Of a stretch of 64,000 bases of DNA, positions 1-12,210 are shown one piece after another. The notes beneath the pieces are model-generated. The model had not been told where the DNA came from and made no database searches. It worked only from the letters and a program-made list of their open reading frames with translations. Source of the DNA: Brugia malayi (taxonomy: Eukaryota; Nematoda; Chromadorea; Rhabditida; Onchocercidae); contig NW_025062479.1 in the NCBI RefSeq assembly GCF_000002995.4, positions 3,777,221 through 3,841,220 of the forward strand, given 5' to 3'. Positions within the stretch are counted from its first letter, which is position 1; every line of letters begins with the position of its first letter. Made by a program: the position numbers and the translations under genes.

Positions 1-220
1 TGGCGTAAGTTATTTGTGGTAATACAACAATCATTTTGTAATCAAATTCTTTTAAATAATCTCGACTCCTGTTTACAATCTTGAGAATGGCTTTTCCTGT
101 TCATGCTATTTGAAGTTGTCATAGTAACCTTCATTAGTTCCTCTGTCCTCAAAATCCTGTCTTCGTGTGCAAATTATCTACTCTGGACACAGAACTTTTG
201 GTGTTGAAGTGAAATTCAAG

Positions 221-3100
221 ATGTTCGAATTGCGGCAAGAAATTTTAATGTCTACTGGAAGCGTTTCTCATTCACCGAATAATCTATCAGTTTTCTTTCA
301 TGAAGCAAAAGATCTGACTCTTGCTTGTATGGTACATGAGGATCAGGTTCGTTATTCTTTCTTGACTTTCTCTTATATATTATATATCCTGTTAATGTTG
401 TGCAGAGATGCTTTCTATTGCTTTTATAATGATTACTTAATTTGTCTGTATGAATTATTTTCCATATGTAGCATTAATTTCGCAAAATCATCTGTTAAAT
501 CGCGTTATTGATTATTATCAAATTCCTTCTCAATATCTAACTGGCGTCAGTTGAATTGACTTTTCTTGCCTTTTTAACGATAGATTTGTGGTCATCGCAA
601 AATACAATAACAGCTTACGGTTTTATGGCAGTGCTTTAATAAACATAATTTTATAGAAACCATAAATCTTTGCTCAGCATTTTCGAGTGCAACCAACACT
701 AAAAAGGTGAAAAGATATATGAAATACATCGGATTTTATGGTTATTCCAGTTAAGAATAAATTGAATTTTCAAGTGAAAGTAAAAAATTTTCAAAGAAAT
801 AATTTTCCTCTTGTTAAGGATGCAGCACTGATCTTCCATTAGGGTCAATAATCAATTCCAGATTGCAATATTAAACTGGGATCAAGGCCTGAATAGTTTT
901 ACATGTAATAATCTGCCAATCAAAGCTAATAACTTCGATGCGCCCGTTATCGTACTGCAAGCGAAATACTGCACGCCAGTGTGCAGAACATTTCCTCTTT
1001 TGGTTATTACTACTTCCAAGGGAGTAATGGTGACTTTATTTTTTTTATAAGCTCCATTTTTAAAGTTTTTAGGAACTCCGGTTATTTCTTTACCTTGTTT
1101 TTAATTACTAATGATTTTTCTGAATTCTATCTGTTTATTTATAGATTTACGATGTGAAAACTTTCAAATTACTTGCATGGAACGAGATGAGTGATGTGCG
1201 TTTTTTTCATCTATCCTATAGTTTAAATAATTAGTATTTCTCGCTAACATTTCCAGGTCATCATTGAGTATTCTATATTTCGTAAACATTGTTGAAAGAA
1301 TTTCTTGAATCTTTCTGTATAGTTCAGCTTGTTTATCTGCTTGAAACATCTTTTTAGACTTCAGAACCAGCAACAAGAGGTGAACAAACATATCGCTTTA
1401 CAAAAGGAATTACTTATGTAGAAAACTTGATAGCTGTTGGTAGGCTATACCATTTACGATTATAAAGAAAGAAATAAGAATTTGCAATCATTTCAATTTA
1501 ATTCTCAAAACTTCGACGTATTCAAGCTTTGTTTTCAGGATCACATTTAGGAGAATTGCTAGTATTCAGCTGCTCAGGTGAAAATTCCGTAACTTTCAAA
1601 AGAAGTGTCCAGGTTTTTCATCCTTTTTATTATTCATTTCTGCATCGAATCTTTCTTTCATAGGGATGAAAATGTGGCAATTATTCTAAACAAGCTTTCA
1701 GGAGCATGATTTTGCAATAGCTGATGTAGCTACTTGCCGTTTTGATGATTTAACGTGTTCTTGCGATGTTTCGGGTAATATCGCTGTTTGGGTCAAAAAT
1801 TTCAAAAGTGTTCAGAAAAAATTCAGTACTGGGTGTGTAGCTTTTGATTTGGATCTTTTGAAAAAATTGTATTGTTTGTATTTGAAACTTTCGCACTAAT
1901 GAAGTCTAATGAAGCTATTATTAAACTCAGTTCTATCTTCATAATTTTGGCATAATTGATCATAACGACATGCTTTTAATTAGCATAGTTGCTTAAGTAA
2001 AAAAATGCATGAAGTTAACCTATATTTTATTTAATAGGCTTGAAATCAATTGCATCAACGTATTAAGAAAGCAAGTCATTATTGGCACTTTCGTGGGTCA
2101 GTTATTATTTTATTCGACATTGAATGGACAGTTAATGGCTGAAGTGAATGCACATGTCCGTCAAATAAATGCAATTGCTGTAGCTCCGGAAAATGCTTAT
2201 GTATGATTTTGTTTTCCTACAATCGCCTGAAACATATTTCAGTTAAGTTTGAAATATAGTTTGCATAAAATTTTATATGATGTTAAATGCTGTTAAAGCC
2301 TGCTCAACAAGCAGCACATTAGCTTATGATAGTCTTTTTTTTTGCCCGATAAATTTATGGTTTATATAAATATCTATACATATACATACATAGTTTTCTA
2401 TCTTTGCAGGTTTTATCAGTTAGTGATGATACAATGATACACTTATGGAAATTGCATATCCGTAAGCCCAAAACTTATAGAGTTCGTTACAATCAAAATT
2501 CACTCTCTTGGGAAACTGTTTTGGTAGCTAATTTCAAGAAAATAGTTTAAAATAGTAATTCTTGATCTATTATGGCTACATGGGTACACATGACCTTTGA
2601 TGTGTTTTGGAAATTTTTAATTTATTTTATCCTTTTTAAGAAATTCTATCCAGAAGATTATACTTCAAAGTTTTTTCATACCTATTCGCATGTACTACTA
2701 TTACGTCTACTCCCTTTAAAGATAACAAGGAAGCAAACTGAGCAAGTGCTCAGTGCTCAGTTTGTTTATTTTATCTGCCAACCTCTGCCTAAATTGTCAC
2801 AACTATATTTCTTTTCATTCCTTTACATGAAACCCAGTAGAATTGCTGCTCTCACATTGATCCAACTATGATGTTTTAAATTTCTGTATTACTTTCCTCT
2901 TACTGCTTACTTCATCACCCTATTTAAAGGTTGAATGGCAGTATAATAAAAGAGTTGAAAACATGGCACTGGTGGGTGCGCAATTTATCAATGGTCGAGG
3001 AAGTGATTTTGTTGTAGCAGCTTATGATTATTCCAAGTTACTTTATTATCAGATAACGAAGAAATTGCCAGAAGGATTGAGGGATGAATTAAGATGTTGA
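221..3100 (+). CDS. WDR54: WD-repeat protein, WDR54 orthologue (9 exons)
   Basis: Exons: 221-346, 862-1029, 1145-1195, 1358-1439, 1539-1612, 1702-1832, 2038-2200, 2410-2481, 2930-3100. All junctions are GT-AG and keep frame, giving 345 residues against about 334 for vertebrate WDR54. The family match is direct: the N-terminus carries NNLSVFFHEAKDLTLACMVH where WDR54 has NNLSV..ARNLT..VVHG; the WD repeat near the C-terminus reads VNAHVRQINAIAVAP followed by SVSDDTMIHLWKLH; and the last exon has LVGAQFINGRGSDFVVAAYD. WDR54 is a single beta-propeller scaffold protein; nothing in the sequence assigns a pathway here. The ATG at 221 was chosen because it aligns with the family start. The frame is open upstream to 167, so a 5' extension is possible. 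Two introns use the uncommon donor GTTCGT. Intron 8 (2482-2929) carries a hairpin and a repeat. Confidence 0.88.
2487..2542. repeat. Copy 1 of a short dispersed repeat, in WDR54 intron 8
   Basis: This roughly 55-base stretch, starting TTACAATCAAAATTCACTCT, is about 88% identical by eye to 3197-3250 just beyond the gene's stop codon. It begins inside intron 8, directly after the donor site. The pair suggests a local duplication or two members of a small repeat family. Confidence 0.7.
2734..2764. repeat. Perfect 11-bp inverted repeat
   Basis: The arms CAAACTGAGCA (2734-2744) and TGCTCAGTTTG (2754-2764) are exact reverse complements around a 9-base loop. It lies within WDR54 intron 8 and could fold in RNA or be a transposon fossil end; no function is visible. 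Confidence 0.65.
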
Positions 3101-5327
3101 CAGCGTTGAGTTTTTAGATTGCCTTTTCTTTTAATTCTGGTAAAATTAATCACCTTTTTTTAGTTTTGTTGATATTAAGCATTCTTTGCAGACATTTTAC
3201 AATCAAAATCCACTCTCTCAGAAAACTATTTTGGTACTAATTTCAAGAAAACTGTATTTGGATTTTCCATTAATTAGTCATAAATTAAACATTCTACAAA
3301 AGCAAACTGCCCATCAATTTGCCATTACTATTGTGCTAACTTTTTTTCATAGAACAAAAATGTCTGGAACTTACTCATTAATAAATGAAAAAAAGTTGCT
3401 CACAAGTCCTTTTCATTTTTTTCCGCCCCTCAATATTCTTGTAAAAATCAGAATCCATTTATCATATTGTATTGTGGGAGAAGTGTTAATAGAACTGTAT
3501 TTGGATTTTCCATTAATCAGTGTGTACCGAAACGATGGGACGCGCTATTGTTGTCAAACACAAATAATCTTCCTACTTGATTTACATGCTCTGATGTGCA
3601 CCACACAAAACTTCCTGTCTCTCAGTTTTTCGACAAGTCATTCAACGAAGCCCCACACTATACCACTGTAACGATGTTCACACAACCGGTTTTGTATAAT
3701 TCTTACTACAAATATAATTGATTCTGTAAGTTCGATCAGCTTTGTAAGTTAGTTTCTCATTTTAATCACACTTTTATCAGTAGACAGTAACGTCTTATAT
3801 CGACTGGATATTTTTAATGCTATCAAAAATTCACTAGATAGATGTTCGTTTGTGAGTTGGGTAATCTGACAGCTGAACTGTTAAATCATTTACTGCTCGA
3901 TTTAAGTAAGTCGGATGAATTGAATGCAAAGTAATGTATATGTTTATCCTTCCTTCAAAACTAATGTTTGTATTGAAATTGCATTATTTCATATTTAATT
4001 CTTACATTGGTATTTAATATATATATATAAAAGTACATCGATAGAGCAGTGCCATTTTATGAAATGTTTCAAAGAAGTTGTTCTGCACTATCATCAGTTT
4101 TTGACGATGTCATAATTATTAAAGGATGCTTTTTTCTTCCCTTCTTCAGTTACTTCACAATCAGAAAGAGTTGTACTTGTCGAAATTCCCAATCAATTTG
4201 AAAACCAAAGAAATAATATATATATATATAATAAATCAGTAACTAATGAGATAGATACTGCTTAAAATAGAATGAATAAATATGGAAAAATGAAGATGAA
4301 AACATTGGCATGGGAGCGAGTGAACGTCCATTTTATTGTGTCTTGAAGCAGAATGCTTGATTCAGATACAATCGTGAATTCGACAAGGGTTAACGTTCTT
4401 TAAAATAGTTAAAAAGGCATTGTTCATTCTTTTCCATTCTCAAACATTGTCTTACACTATTCTGCCACGAAATCCAGTTCGGATGTCTTGTTCATTTGAA
4501 AATAGCAACAATTTAGGTAAAACGGCGGATACTTTTAAGGCTAACTGTAGAAAGAAGTGAAATAACTGGCTAAAGCTATGCCATTTGAATCACTAGCTAT
4601 TTGAGTGACTTTAGCTTAAAAAAATTTTTTTTGGTTGACAATGGATTTCCTCCAGAAGATCGATGTAGAATTTATCTGGTATGTAACGATATTATCACTA
4701 CAACAATAAGTTATACCTGATGAATACCTGGACTTTCCTAATCACATGATCAGAAATGAGCTCAGATTAACGCATATAGAATCAATGTCAGTGATTAGCA
4801 GATCTTCAAAATAGGTGACAAAGATGGAATTCATCTTGGTTTATTGTAATGAAACAATATTGCTCCCAATGTGAACATGATGATGATTATTCTATCAGTA
4901 ATAAAAATACAGGTAGATGTAGATATTTTGATCTGTAGAGAATAGTGGAAGGAGGTTGTAAGCGAATAATAGCCTTCCAACAAAAGATTTCTTAGGACTT
5001 GTGCTCGAGTTGTAATTATGCTTGAACAACCAATTAAAATGCACTTTGACATACGCCTCAAAACACGGGCTCCTAAATCCTAAATCTGGAGCTTTTGATC
5101 CTAAGGAATTGTTTGTGTGTCTTCGTTCATCCCATGTAATATTTTGGCAGATAATCTCACAAATACATAAAAAATCACAATCCTTTAGCAAAAAAACGTC
5201 TTTCATAGGAACCGGTCATTTGTTGTCTTGTACAATTGTCCATGTTTGTTTTCCTTGCCGCTATCAGTTTATGTAATCAGAGTAAATACTAGGAACAGAC
5301 TCTCTCTACTTTATTTCGTGTTCGTAT
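3101..5327. other. Gene-poor interval with short repeats
   Basis: No convincing exon was found. It holds the second copy of the intron-8 repeat (3197-3250). A 24-base direct repeat occurs at 3251-3274 and 3494-3517, beginning ACTGTATTTGGATTTTCCAT in both copies. There are two AT dinucleotide runs near 4018 and 4216. A 30-codon ATG ORF at 3842-3934 and overlapping ORFs on both strands at 4830-5280 show no family signature. A possible poly(A) signal for WDR54 (AATAAA) is near 3383. Confidence 0.6.
3197..3250. repeat. Copy 2 of the WDR54 intron-8 repeat
   Basis: Same orientation as 2487-2542, with scattered substitutions and one small indel. It is followed at once by the 24-base unit that recurs at 3494, so at least two duplication events shaped this 3' flank. 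Confidence 0.7.
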
Positions 5328-5538
5328 TTAGCATCGGGTTGTCTTCCTGCAGTTCAGATAAATCTTGAAAGCCTTATCTGATTTTTCGCACAGATAACTT
5401 TCAATAACGTTTGAAAATCTCAATTGTTTACAATCTTCCACTTTCCTCTCTCTGCACTTCTCCTCGGTCTTTTTCTGCAAATTTTCATTGCTACTAACAG
5501 CTGCGTATATTGCAGCTAGCAATAAAGTGATTTTTAGC
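5328..5538 (-). CDS. Possible terminal exon of a small cysteine-containing, perhaps secreted protein
   Basis: The minus strand is open from an AG acceptor at 5539-5540 to a TAA at 5328-5330. It encodes about 70 residues: a hydrophobic, signal-peptide-like start (KITLLLAAIYAAVSS) followed by a charged segment with five cysteines (CRERK, DCKQ, YLCEK, NCRK and a final C). A canonical poly(A) signal, AATAAA on the minus strand at 5310-5315, follows the stop by about a dozen bases. No ATG lies in frame, so a first exon to the right would be needed; none could be fixed with correct phase. It could be a small secreted worm protein, a relic, or chance. The family is not recognised. Confidence 0.33.
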
Positions 5539-6355
5539 CTTTTTTACCTTCCTCTCTCTTGGAGCAAATGCAACTCACACATGTTTCAATTTTCATATTT
5601 TCTGTTATAAAATCTGCTAGTTTTCCTTATCCATCTCCTATGAAAGCTATGAATGAATTTCTTTCTTTCCTAATTTGATTGCGAATACAACACTTATGCT
5701 ATAATTACTAACTTTTACAGTCTTTGTTAGGTATTATACGCCTATTTTCCCGTTTATTGCTCATATAATTCTTTTTCTTCTTGCTATTAAGTACTATTGA
5801 CCGTCTCTTTATATTTTTAAACTATTATATGTTCACCACATTAATTGTAATTCATAATTATATTAATTCAGATTTAAATAAGCTCTGTTTTTGCTACCAT
5901 AAAACTAGTATTCTCGATCCAAAAAATTTGAAAGCCTGGTAATTTGCTCAACTTGTAAAAACTTTGCTGTAAAAAAAATGCCTGTATACTGGAAAATTAA
6001 AATGCGCTCGAAAAATGTTTCTAATGAAACATCGGTTAAAATATCATCCAAACACCATTCATTAAAAAAATGTTTGTTGATTTAAATACGTCCATTCACC
6101 AATGAATCGTTTTCCAAATCGCTTGTATATATACACGTCTGAATGAACCTTGTGACCTGAATCATCTCTATATAAAAGAATTTGCTTCTTCACCTCTCAG
6201 GAGTTATTGGAGTTTAGATTTACTTTTCCTTAATTATTGCTGTATTTGCTTTCAAATTGTAAGGGAACTTTTGTGTGATTAATTATCGTTGTTTTGTGGT
6301 ATTTTTGGTTTCTTTTGTTTTTAGTATCCTAAAGGGCGGTTAAAAAATTAACAAT
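5539..6355. other. Intergenic interval
   Basis: AT-rich DNA with no supported exon. The segment just before 6356 ends in a T-rich run followed by TTTTTAG near 6323, a possible splice acceptor for the downstream gene's 5' UTR. Confidence 0.5.
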
Positions 6356-7550
6356 ATGGAAGCGCTGCAACGAATGATGACAAGGCGTTTGGATGAGCAT
6401 TCCTACAAACGAACAGCAAAACGTTTGGTGGTGGTTGATGAATATGCAAGTGATGTTGATTTTAATGATAAAACAGAAATTGCTAGTATGAATCCGGCCT
6501 ATGATATGTAAGTTGCAAGACTATTTTTGACGCCTTAATTTTGTTTCAATCTAAAGATTTTAAAAAATAAATGGTTCGGTTTTACCAACATATCAAATTA
6601 TAGAATCTACGGTGAAACGGTTCGGACAAGGAGCATTCCAAATGGCTCTACCACAAGTGCATCTTTTTCAGCAACAACATGTCCAGCCACTACTTCACCG
6701 AGTTCGATATATTATGTTGAACCCACTTCTACTGTTACTGCTCCAGCTGTTAATGACGATTATAACCGTACTGATAAATTATTACGAAAGGTATTGCAAA
6801 ATATACCGTACCAAAAAAGTTAGCTTTTCCTCAAAGCGTACTAAGCAATAGCTAACGATAAAAAAGAGGTCTAATGCATTATTCTTCTGTTTGTATTAAG
6901 ATCAAACAGACTGTCAGCAGTTTCACTAAAAGGCATGCCTTTTAGGTTTCATTGGCTATACGAAGAAAGGTAACAAGTCCGAAACTATTTATCAATGAAC
7001 AATGCGATCCTTGCAGGATGAGTAATCGTGATAAAGAAAGTAATCATAACGATTTGAAAACTAGTGAGAGGATCGTTCAAAATGATCTGGAAAAACAAAT
7101 TAGATTGAAATCAGCCAAAAAAATGGTGAGTGGTGAGACTTATTTTCATTTAAATGAATAACTTTCAACAAGTAAACCTATGTTAGTAAGATTATCCCAA
7201 GTTTTAATAAATTTAAATTTCAATAAATTTAAGCTACTTATGTATAGTAGGAATACCAACGATACAATGAGAATAAAATGTCCGAAGCGGTCAGACCATT
7301 CTGGCATTGTGAATCTATTTTGGACGCAATTGTGCGGAATTCCACATATCGTATAAGCAAACAGTCTTAGTGATTCTACTGAACGGATGCAAGTGCAACA
7401 CCAATTTAAACTATACTCTGTTCTTGACTTATCTATGCAAATTTTCAAGTTTTTTTGAAGATTGATTTGGTTGATTTGTGTTCAATCGGTCGCAAACATC
7501 GTAGTGAGCATCGAAAACTTCTCAATGAAGAGTATGGCGATGATTATTGA
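6356..7550 (+). CDS. Unrecognised protein, 202 residues (4 exons)
   Basis: Exons: 6356-6507, 6604-6790, 6946-7125, 7461-7550. All junctions are in phase and the donors are good (GTAAGT, GTATTG, GTGAGT). The protein starts MEALQRMMTRRLDEHSYKRT. It continues with an acidic patch (VVVDEYASDVDFNDKTE), then a Ser/Thr-rich, low-complexity stretch at about residues 61-95. After that come a basic, possibly helical region (LEKQIRLKSAKK, about residues 159-170) and a charged tail ending EEYGDDY. No signal peptide, membrane segment or catalytic motif is visible. A CDPC pair of cysteines is present once only. AATAAA occurs at 7655-7660, about 105 bases past the stop. I do not recognise the family; a disordered nuclear or cytoskeletal protein is possible but that is a guess. 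The coding call rests on phase-consistent splicing and composition. Confidence 0.6.
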
Positions 7551-8157
7551 AAAGTGAAATACTGTGATTACTTTGTATTAATAGCAAAATAACTATTCGA
7601 AATCACTTTAATTGTGTCACATGAGTCTTTAGTCTTTATTTTACTGTTACCACTAATAAACCGACAAGCAGATCAATCGTATAATTTGTCGAGGAGAAAT
7701 TCTTGACAATTACCGTGCAAAATAATTGATTGGAACGTTGTCGTGTTCTTGCTGCGAAGTATTATCGAGCAATTGACGTGTGCGCCGAGCTCCTTTTGTT
7801 GCAACATCGTAATGCTTTGAAAGTTGTCACTATAGCAGTGTAAACACCTCTTCATGGATGTGTTTACAGGTATATAAATAACAAGTGAAAAGGTTTTTTT
7901 TTTTTTTTTTACATTTTAATTAAAAAATGCTTTATACCATTTAAACCTTCTTTTGTCTCAGTTCACTGGTAGTTGAGAAAATGCTGCGCTACCGGTGATA
8001 ACGATATTCATTGTTGCAGTGTTCGTGATAGGCGGTTTTAGGAATTCAGATCTACAATTCTGCTCAACAGATTTTCAAGTTTCATAATAATCATACGAAC
8101 TTTAGTCGAAATTTTTTTTCCTTCGAAGTATTCCATATAATAGATAATTATTTTGCC

Positions 8158-8186
8158 TTTATGTATTTATTATTATTATTATTATG
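8158..8186. repeat. TTA microsatellite
   Basis: A short run of TTA/TAT triplets interrupts AT-rich intergenic DNA. It is simple sequence, likely length-variable. Confidence 0.7.
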
Positions 8187-9555
8187 TATTTTTTTCCAAT
8201 AACTGAATGCTTGAAGAAGTCCAGTGGATTTTCTGTATGAATGCAGCAGGAATACATTTTGGACATTTAGAAAACTGTTGAGAATATTAAAAATGAAAAT
8301 TCCTTTGTGTCCTAAGAAATTCTTGAAGGAAAAAACAACTGTAGTTTAATTTAATTCAATATATGGTACTATAATTTGTTAAGTTACCTTATTATTAATG
8401 TAAGAATTTGCAAGTAGGCTTATTTTCAAAGTATAAACAATTTCAGGATATAAAACCATTCTAAACTGTGATTTACAAATGACTGCTGGTTTAATGTTTT
8501 TCATGAAAGAGGAGCTGAGTAATATGAAATGTTAATTGCAATGTTTATCCTTCTGAATATTTTGATTTTACGCATTCGTATTTGTTAAAGACGTTTTCAG
8601 GAGTTATTTGTCTTCAATGGTAAGTAAGCTTGTTGAGCAAACAAGACAGTGTATCATCTATTGATTTTGATTTTGAATGTTATTTTATTCGAATTATGGC
8701 TGATAAGGACTTTTGCTAATTATTATAATAATTGTTGGTCTAATTCGTTTTTGTTAATTTGTTTATTATGCCCTTATTTTGTTTATGCTTGGCGGGGTCA
8801 TTATTAAGTCTCGTAAGGATGACTTGGCTACATTATCTATTGTCGAATTTGCAAGAAATGTTGCATAAACCGATCTATATACATTAATTATTATAATAAT
8901 TGTTGATGTTATACTGCTTATTTTAGCTGTATATGCCAGCTATTTGTTGCGTAACTAGATGCTTGCTGAATATTCGAAACATTTCAAGTTTGGCCGGAAT
9001 AATCAAATCACATTATTTTACTTATTTTACGTATCCTAGATATAGCATGCAATTTTTCATTTGTCTACAAATCATTTTTCAGCACTTTTTCAGTTTATTT
9101 TTCAACTTCTATTATTTAACTCTCACTTTAACCACTAATTTTTTAAGGATGAAAAATAATAAATACTTTGGATTCAGCATGAAAGTCAAACCGTTCATGT
9201 TTTATTGTATTAGTTATTTCATAAATCTATTGTTTCCAGAAAAATGCTTTTAACTTGAAAAATCAAAAAAAGAAAAAAAAGAAAAGAATCAGGTTTATAA
9301 ACTAAAACTTGCAATGTGTTTTTTCTTCATCGGATTTTAAATATCCAAAGTTCATAACCATTCATTGTTTTCGCATCTTAAGATTTAATGAAAAACGCAT
9401 TCTGTGAGGAAGATTTGATATTTTAATTATTAATTTTGGGAGAGGTTTTTTATCGCAGGGCGATTCGTTGGTTGTAGGCGTAAATACATGGGGTAACAGA
9501 GAAATACAACAATTCCTTTATTAGTAAAAGCAATAACACAATACGTTGATAGAGA

Positions 9556-10012
9556 ATGTCGTAAAAAACGGCACAAATTAAATTCAAATCCTAATAACCT
9601 TCGCCAGATGTTTGTTTGATCATTGATCACCAAACATTTTCGTATGTACATTTAATCTAATCAAGATGGTTAAGCTATTAAGTTTATTACATTCTCTTTC
9701 TCATTACAAAAGACCAACTGTTATCAATCTCTGTTTTTCATAAATCAAATCTCTCCCCTAGATCCCAATTGTCATTCGAGTCGGTATATAAGCTAACAGA
9801 TATTCCACCAGAAAAGGTGCGTTGGGCATTCATTCTTCGGACCCATCCTTTTCGGTCATTCTTTGTTCATTCATTCTTTCTACGTTTGGAGTTAACCTTT
9901 AATAATCTTATTACTTATAATTATATTATATCTTTCACTGCGCATCGCTTTGCTGGTTTAACCCAAGTGTGAAATCAAATGAAATATCTGGCAGTCGATA
10001 CATTTCACGAGA
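9556..10012. repeat. Diverged interspersed repeat, copy A
   Basis: Blocks of similarity run colinearly with 11753-12210. They include GTCGTAAAAAACGGCACA versus GTCGTAAAAACGACACA, ATCATTGATCACCAAACATT versus AGTCAATCACCAAATATT, TATAATTATATTATAT in both, and AAATATCTGGCAGTCGATAC versus AAATATCCAGCAGTCAGTAA. The order and spacing of blocks are kept, so the two are old copies of one element. No long ORF survives and no transposase motif was seen. Confidence 0.6.
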
Positions 10013-10173
10013 ACAATTGAAATTGAACTCGTCTGGTTCTTGGCAACAAATTACACATATATTAAAATCTTTTAACAAGGATAACCCTTACACAGCAATT
10101 ATATCTTACATTGTATGTGTTAAGATGTGGGTGTGGTTTATAATTAGAAATTTTTGTACAAAGGATAAATTGT

Positions 10174-10390
10174 CTAGACATGATAGTGAGTAACTTTTAC
10201 AATGGATATCATCAAAGTACAGTGGGTTGTCTAGACATTATAATGGGTGGCTACTATAATGAGTTGCAATAGACATTACATGATAGATGCTCATAGTACA
10301 TGAATTGATATAAGATCATAAGTCAGTTAAACCATTACGATGATTTGTAAAAGACATCAATGGATTGCTATATAAAGCATTGTTAACATT
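10174..10390. repeat. Degenerate tandem-like repeat cluster
   Basis: Variants of TAGACATTATAATGGGTGGCT recur at least four times (near 10174, 10232, 10270 and 10350) with changing spacing. The unit is too degraded to define exactly. Confidence 0.4.
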
Positions 10391-11752
10391 TATTTAGTGC
10401 TTAGCGATGTTAAAATCCGCGACACTGTTGGGTTTTCACGAAATATTTCGATATTGAACTGATTGTGAGATCTGAATCCATTTGACCCTCCACACTCAAG
10501 AAATATAGATTGATGAAAATGTGAAAGAAAACAAGCATCAATTGATTAGCTTTCTTATCTTGAATTATTATTTCAGACATCTATTGTCCTTATTAAAAGA
10601 TTATTAAAAGTACTATGTAACTTGTGCCCTACTCAGTCATCTGAAAGCACACAATTTTTCGAGAGATCGTTAAACTCGATGCGCTCGTACAGCATTCATT
10701 TATAAGCAGTTTGTTACACTGAAGAATAAATTTGAATTATGAAGTAACTTTTCACTTGTAAAGCCACTTGTAAAGGCACCAAATTAATTAGCCAGACTGA
10801 ACCATCAGCCACTTAACTAAAAACCAAGTTTTTAATATAATTACATTCAAGATCTTTTCTTATTAATCAAACGTTCATAAAATTCAGTTCTTATATATTC
10901 ATGATGAATAGTTTTAAGATATTGAACGTATGTTTAAGCATAAATCTCACTATGACTTTTCATTTATCGAAAACTTTGTTGTTTTTTTTTTTTCCATTCC
11001 ACTTAAAATTCTGAAATCTCTTCATTTTAAAAATAAAAAGGTCAAATATTTACCTTCCCGTTTTTCATGTTCAAAATTTGGTTCCAGAATAGACGTACAA
11101 AATAAAAAAAGCATAACCAGGCAGTACATATTAGTACCGTAGTATCATCATTTGCAGGGTCAGCACTGAATCCACTGATATCCAAATGCTCCTTATTTTC
11201 TCTCATTTTCTCATCATTATCTTCATTCTAATCATTATCATCACTAGTAATATCAATAGCAGTAATAATAACGGCAATATCAGATTGCTTATTAACTTTA
11301 GATCTTTTTATTTTACTGACCTCATTACCCATCATATACTCTTTACTGTATACGTTGTCTACCTTCCTAACAATGGTTTATATTCCATCAGCATTTCGCT
11401 GACTTTGTATTGCAATTTTAATTGGTTTGATGCATTTTCAACATTAAATATTCTTCAAATCTTTATCCACGTCTTTATGAAATCCGATAGAAAGGACCAG
11501 AACATGATCTTCGTTACTGCTAACAGCTTTTTAAGCCTAAATATTTTATAATCACAACACAAGTATCATCATGTATAATGTACCACTTCTTGTAAAGCAA
11601 TTAGCACTAGCACTTTTTCTGAATTCTGGCCGATTCCTTTTTTTATATTCAAAAAATCGCAAACTTAACAGCTCTAAGATCCTAAGCACCTAGAATTCCA
11701 ATCGAGTCTTCCTGAGTTTTCACAATTTTATTATTCTTCCTCTCTACACAAT

Positions 11753-12210
11753 CTGTCGTAAAAACGACACATTTAAATTACATTCAAAACCCTAATATTT
11801 TTTGTCAAATATGTGATGAGTCAATCACCAAATATTCACCAAGCATTTGTAATTAATCTGTGCAATCATGCTGAATTATGCCAATTCCTCTTTTCTCACA
11901 TAACAAAAAAAAAAATAACTAGTCTTGTTAACCAATCTTCGTTTAACATTCATGGAAATGATTTCCACCGGATTTCTGGTTATCAATTTATATGAACTAA
12001 CCAACCTTTCCTAATAACCGTTTTTTGGGGTGGTTTTAGGGGGTACACCAATAAAACTTTAGTGTTTTATAATTATATTATATTCATTAAGCGTTGTTAT
12101 AATGTTGATTTAGTGTTAATTTTTAATGTTGATTTGTTGATCTAATTACCCAAGCCTGAGCTCGGCAAAATAAAATATCCAGCAGTCAGTAAATTCCACG
12201 ATACAAACTC
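11753..12210. repeat. Diverged interspersed repeat, copy B
   Basis: Same strand and block order as 9556-10012, about 2.2 kb away. It carries an internal poly(A) run and a G/T-rich insertion (near 12023-12045) that copy A lacks. Confidence 0.6.

Noticed and set aside
1..220. Donor-like TGGC|GTAAGT at the window's left edge, possibly an upstream exon of WDR54 or a neighbour
   Set aside because: Only four bases of the putative exon are in the window, so it cannot be tested.
4831..5276. Overlapping ORFs on both strands
   Set aside because: Open in several frames at once by composition. No family motif or splice pattern favours either strand.
7673..7855. Minus-strand 60-codon ATG ORF (MKRCLHCYSDNFQSITMLQQ)
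   Set aside because: Somewhat GC-richer than the surroundings, but it is a single short frame with no acceptor, donor, poly(A) signal or family match. Kept only as a possible fossil.
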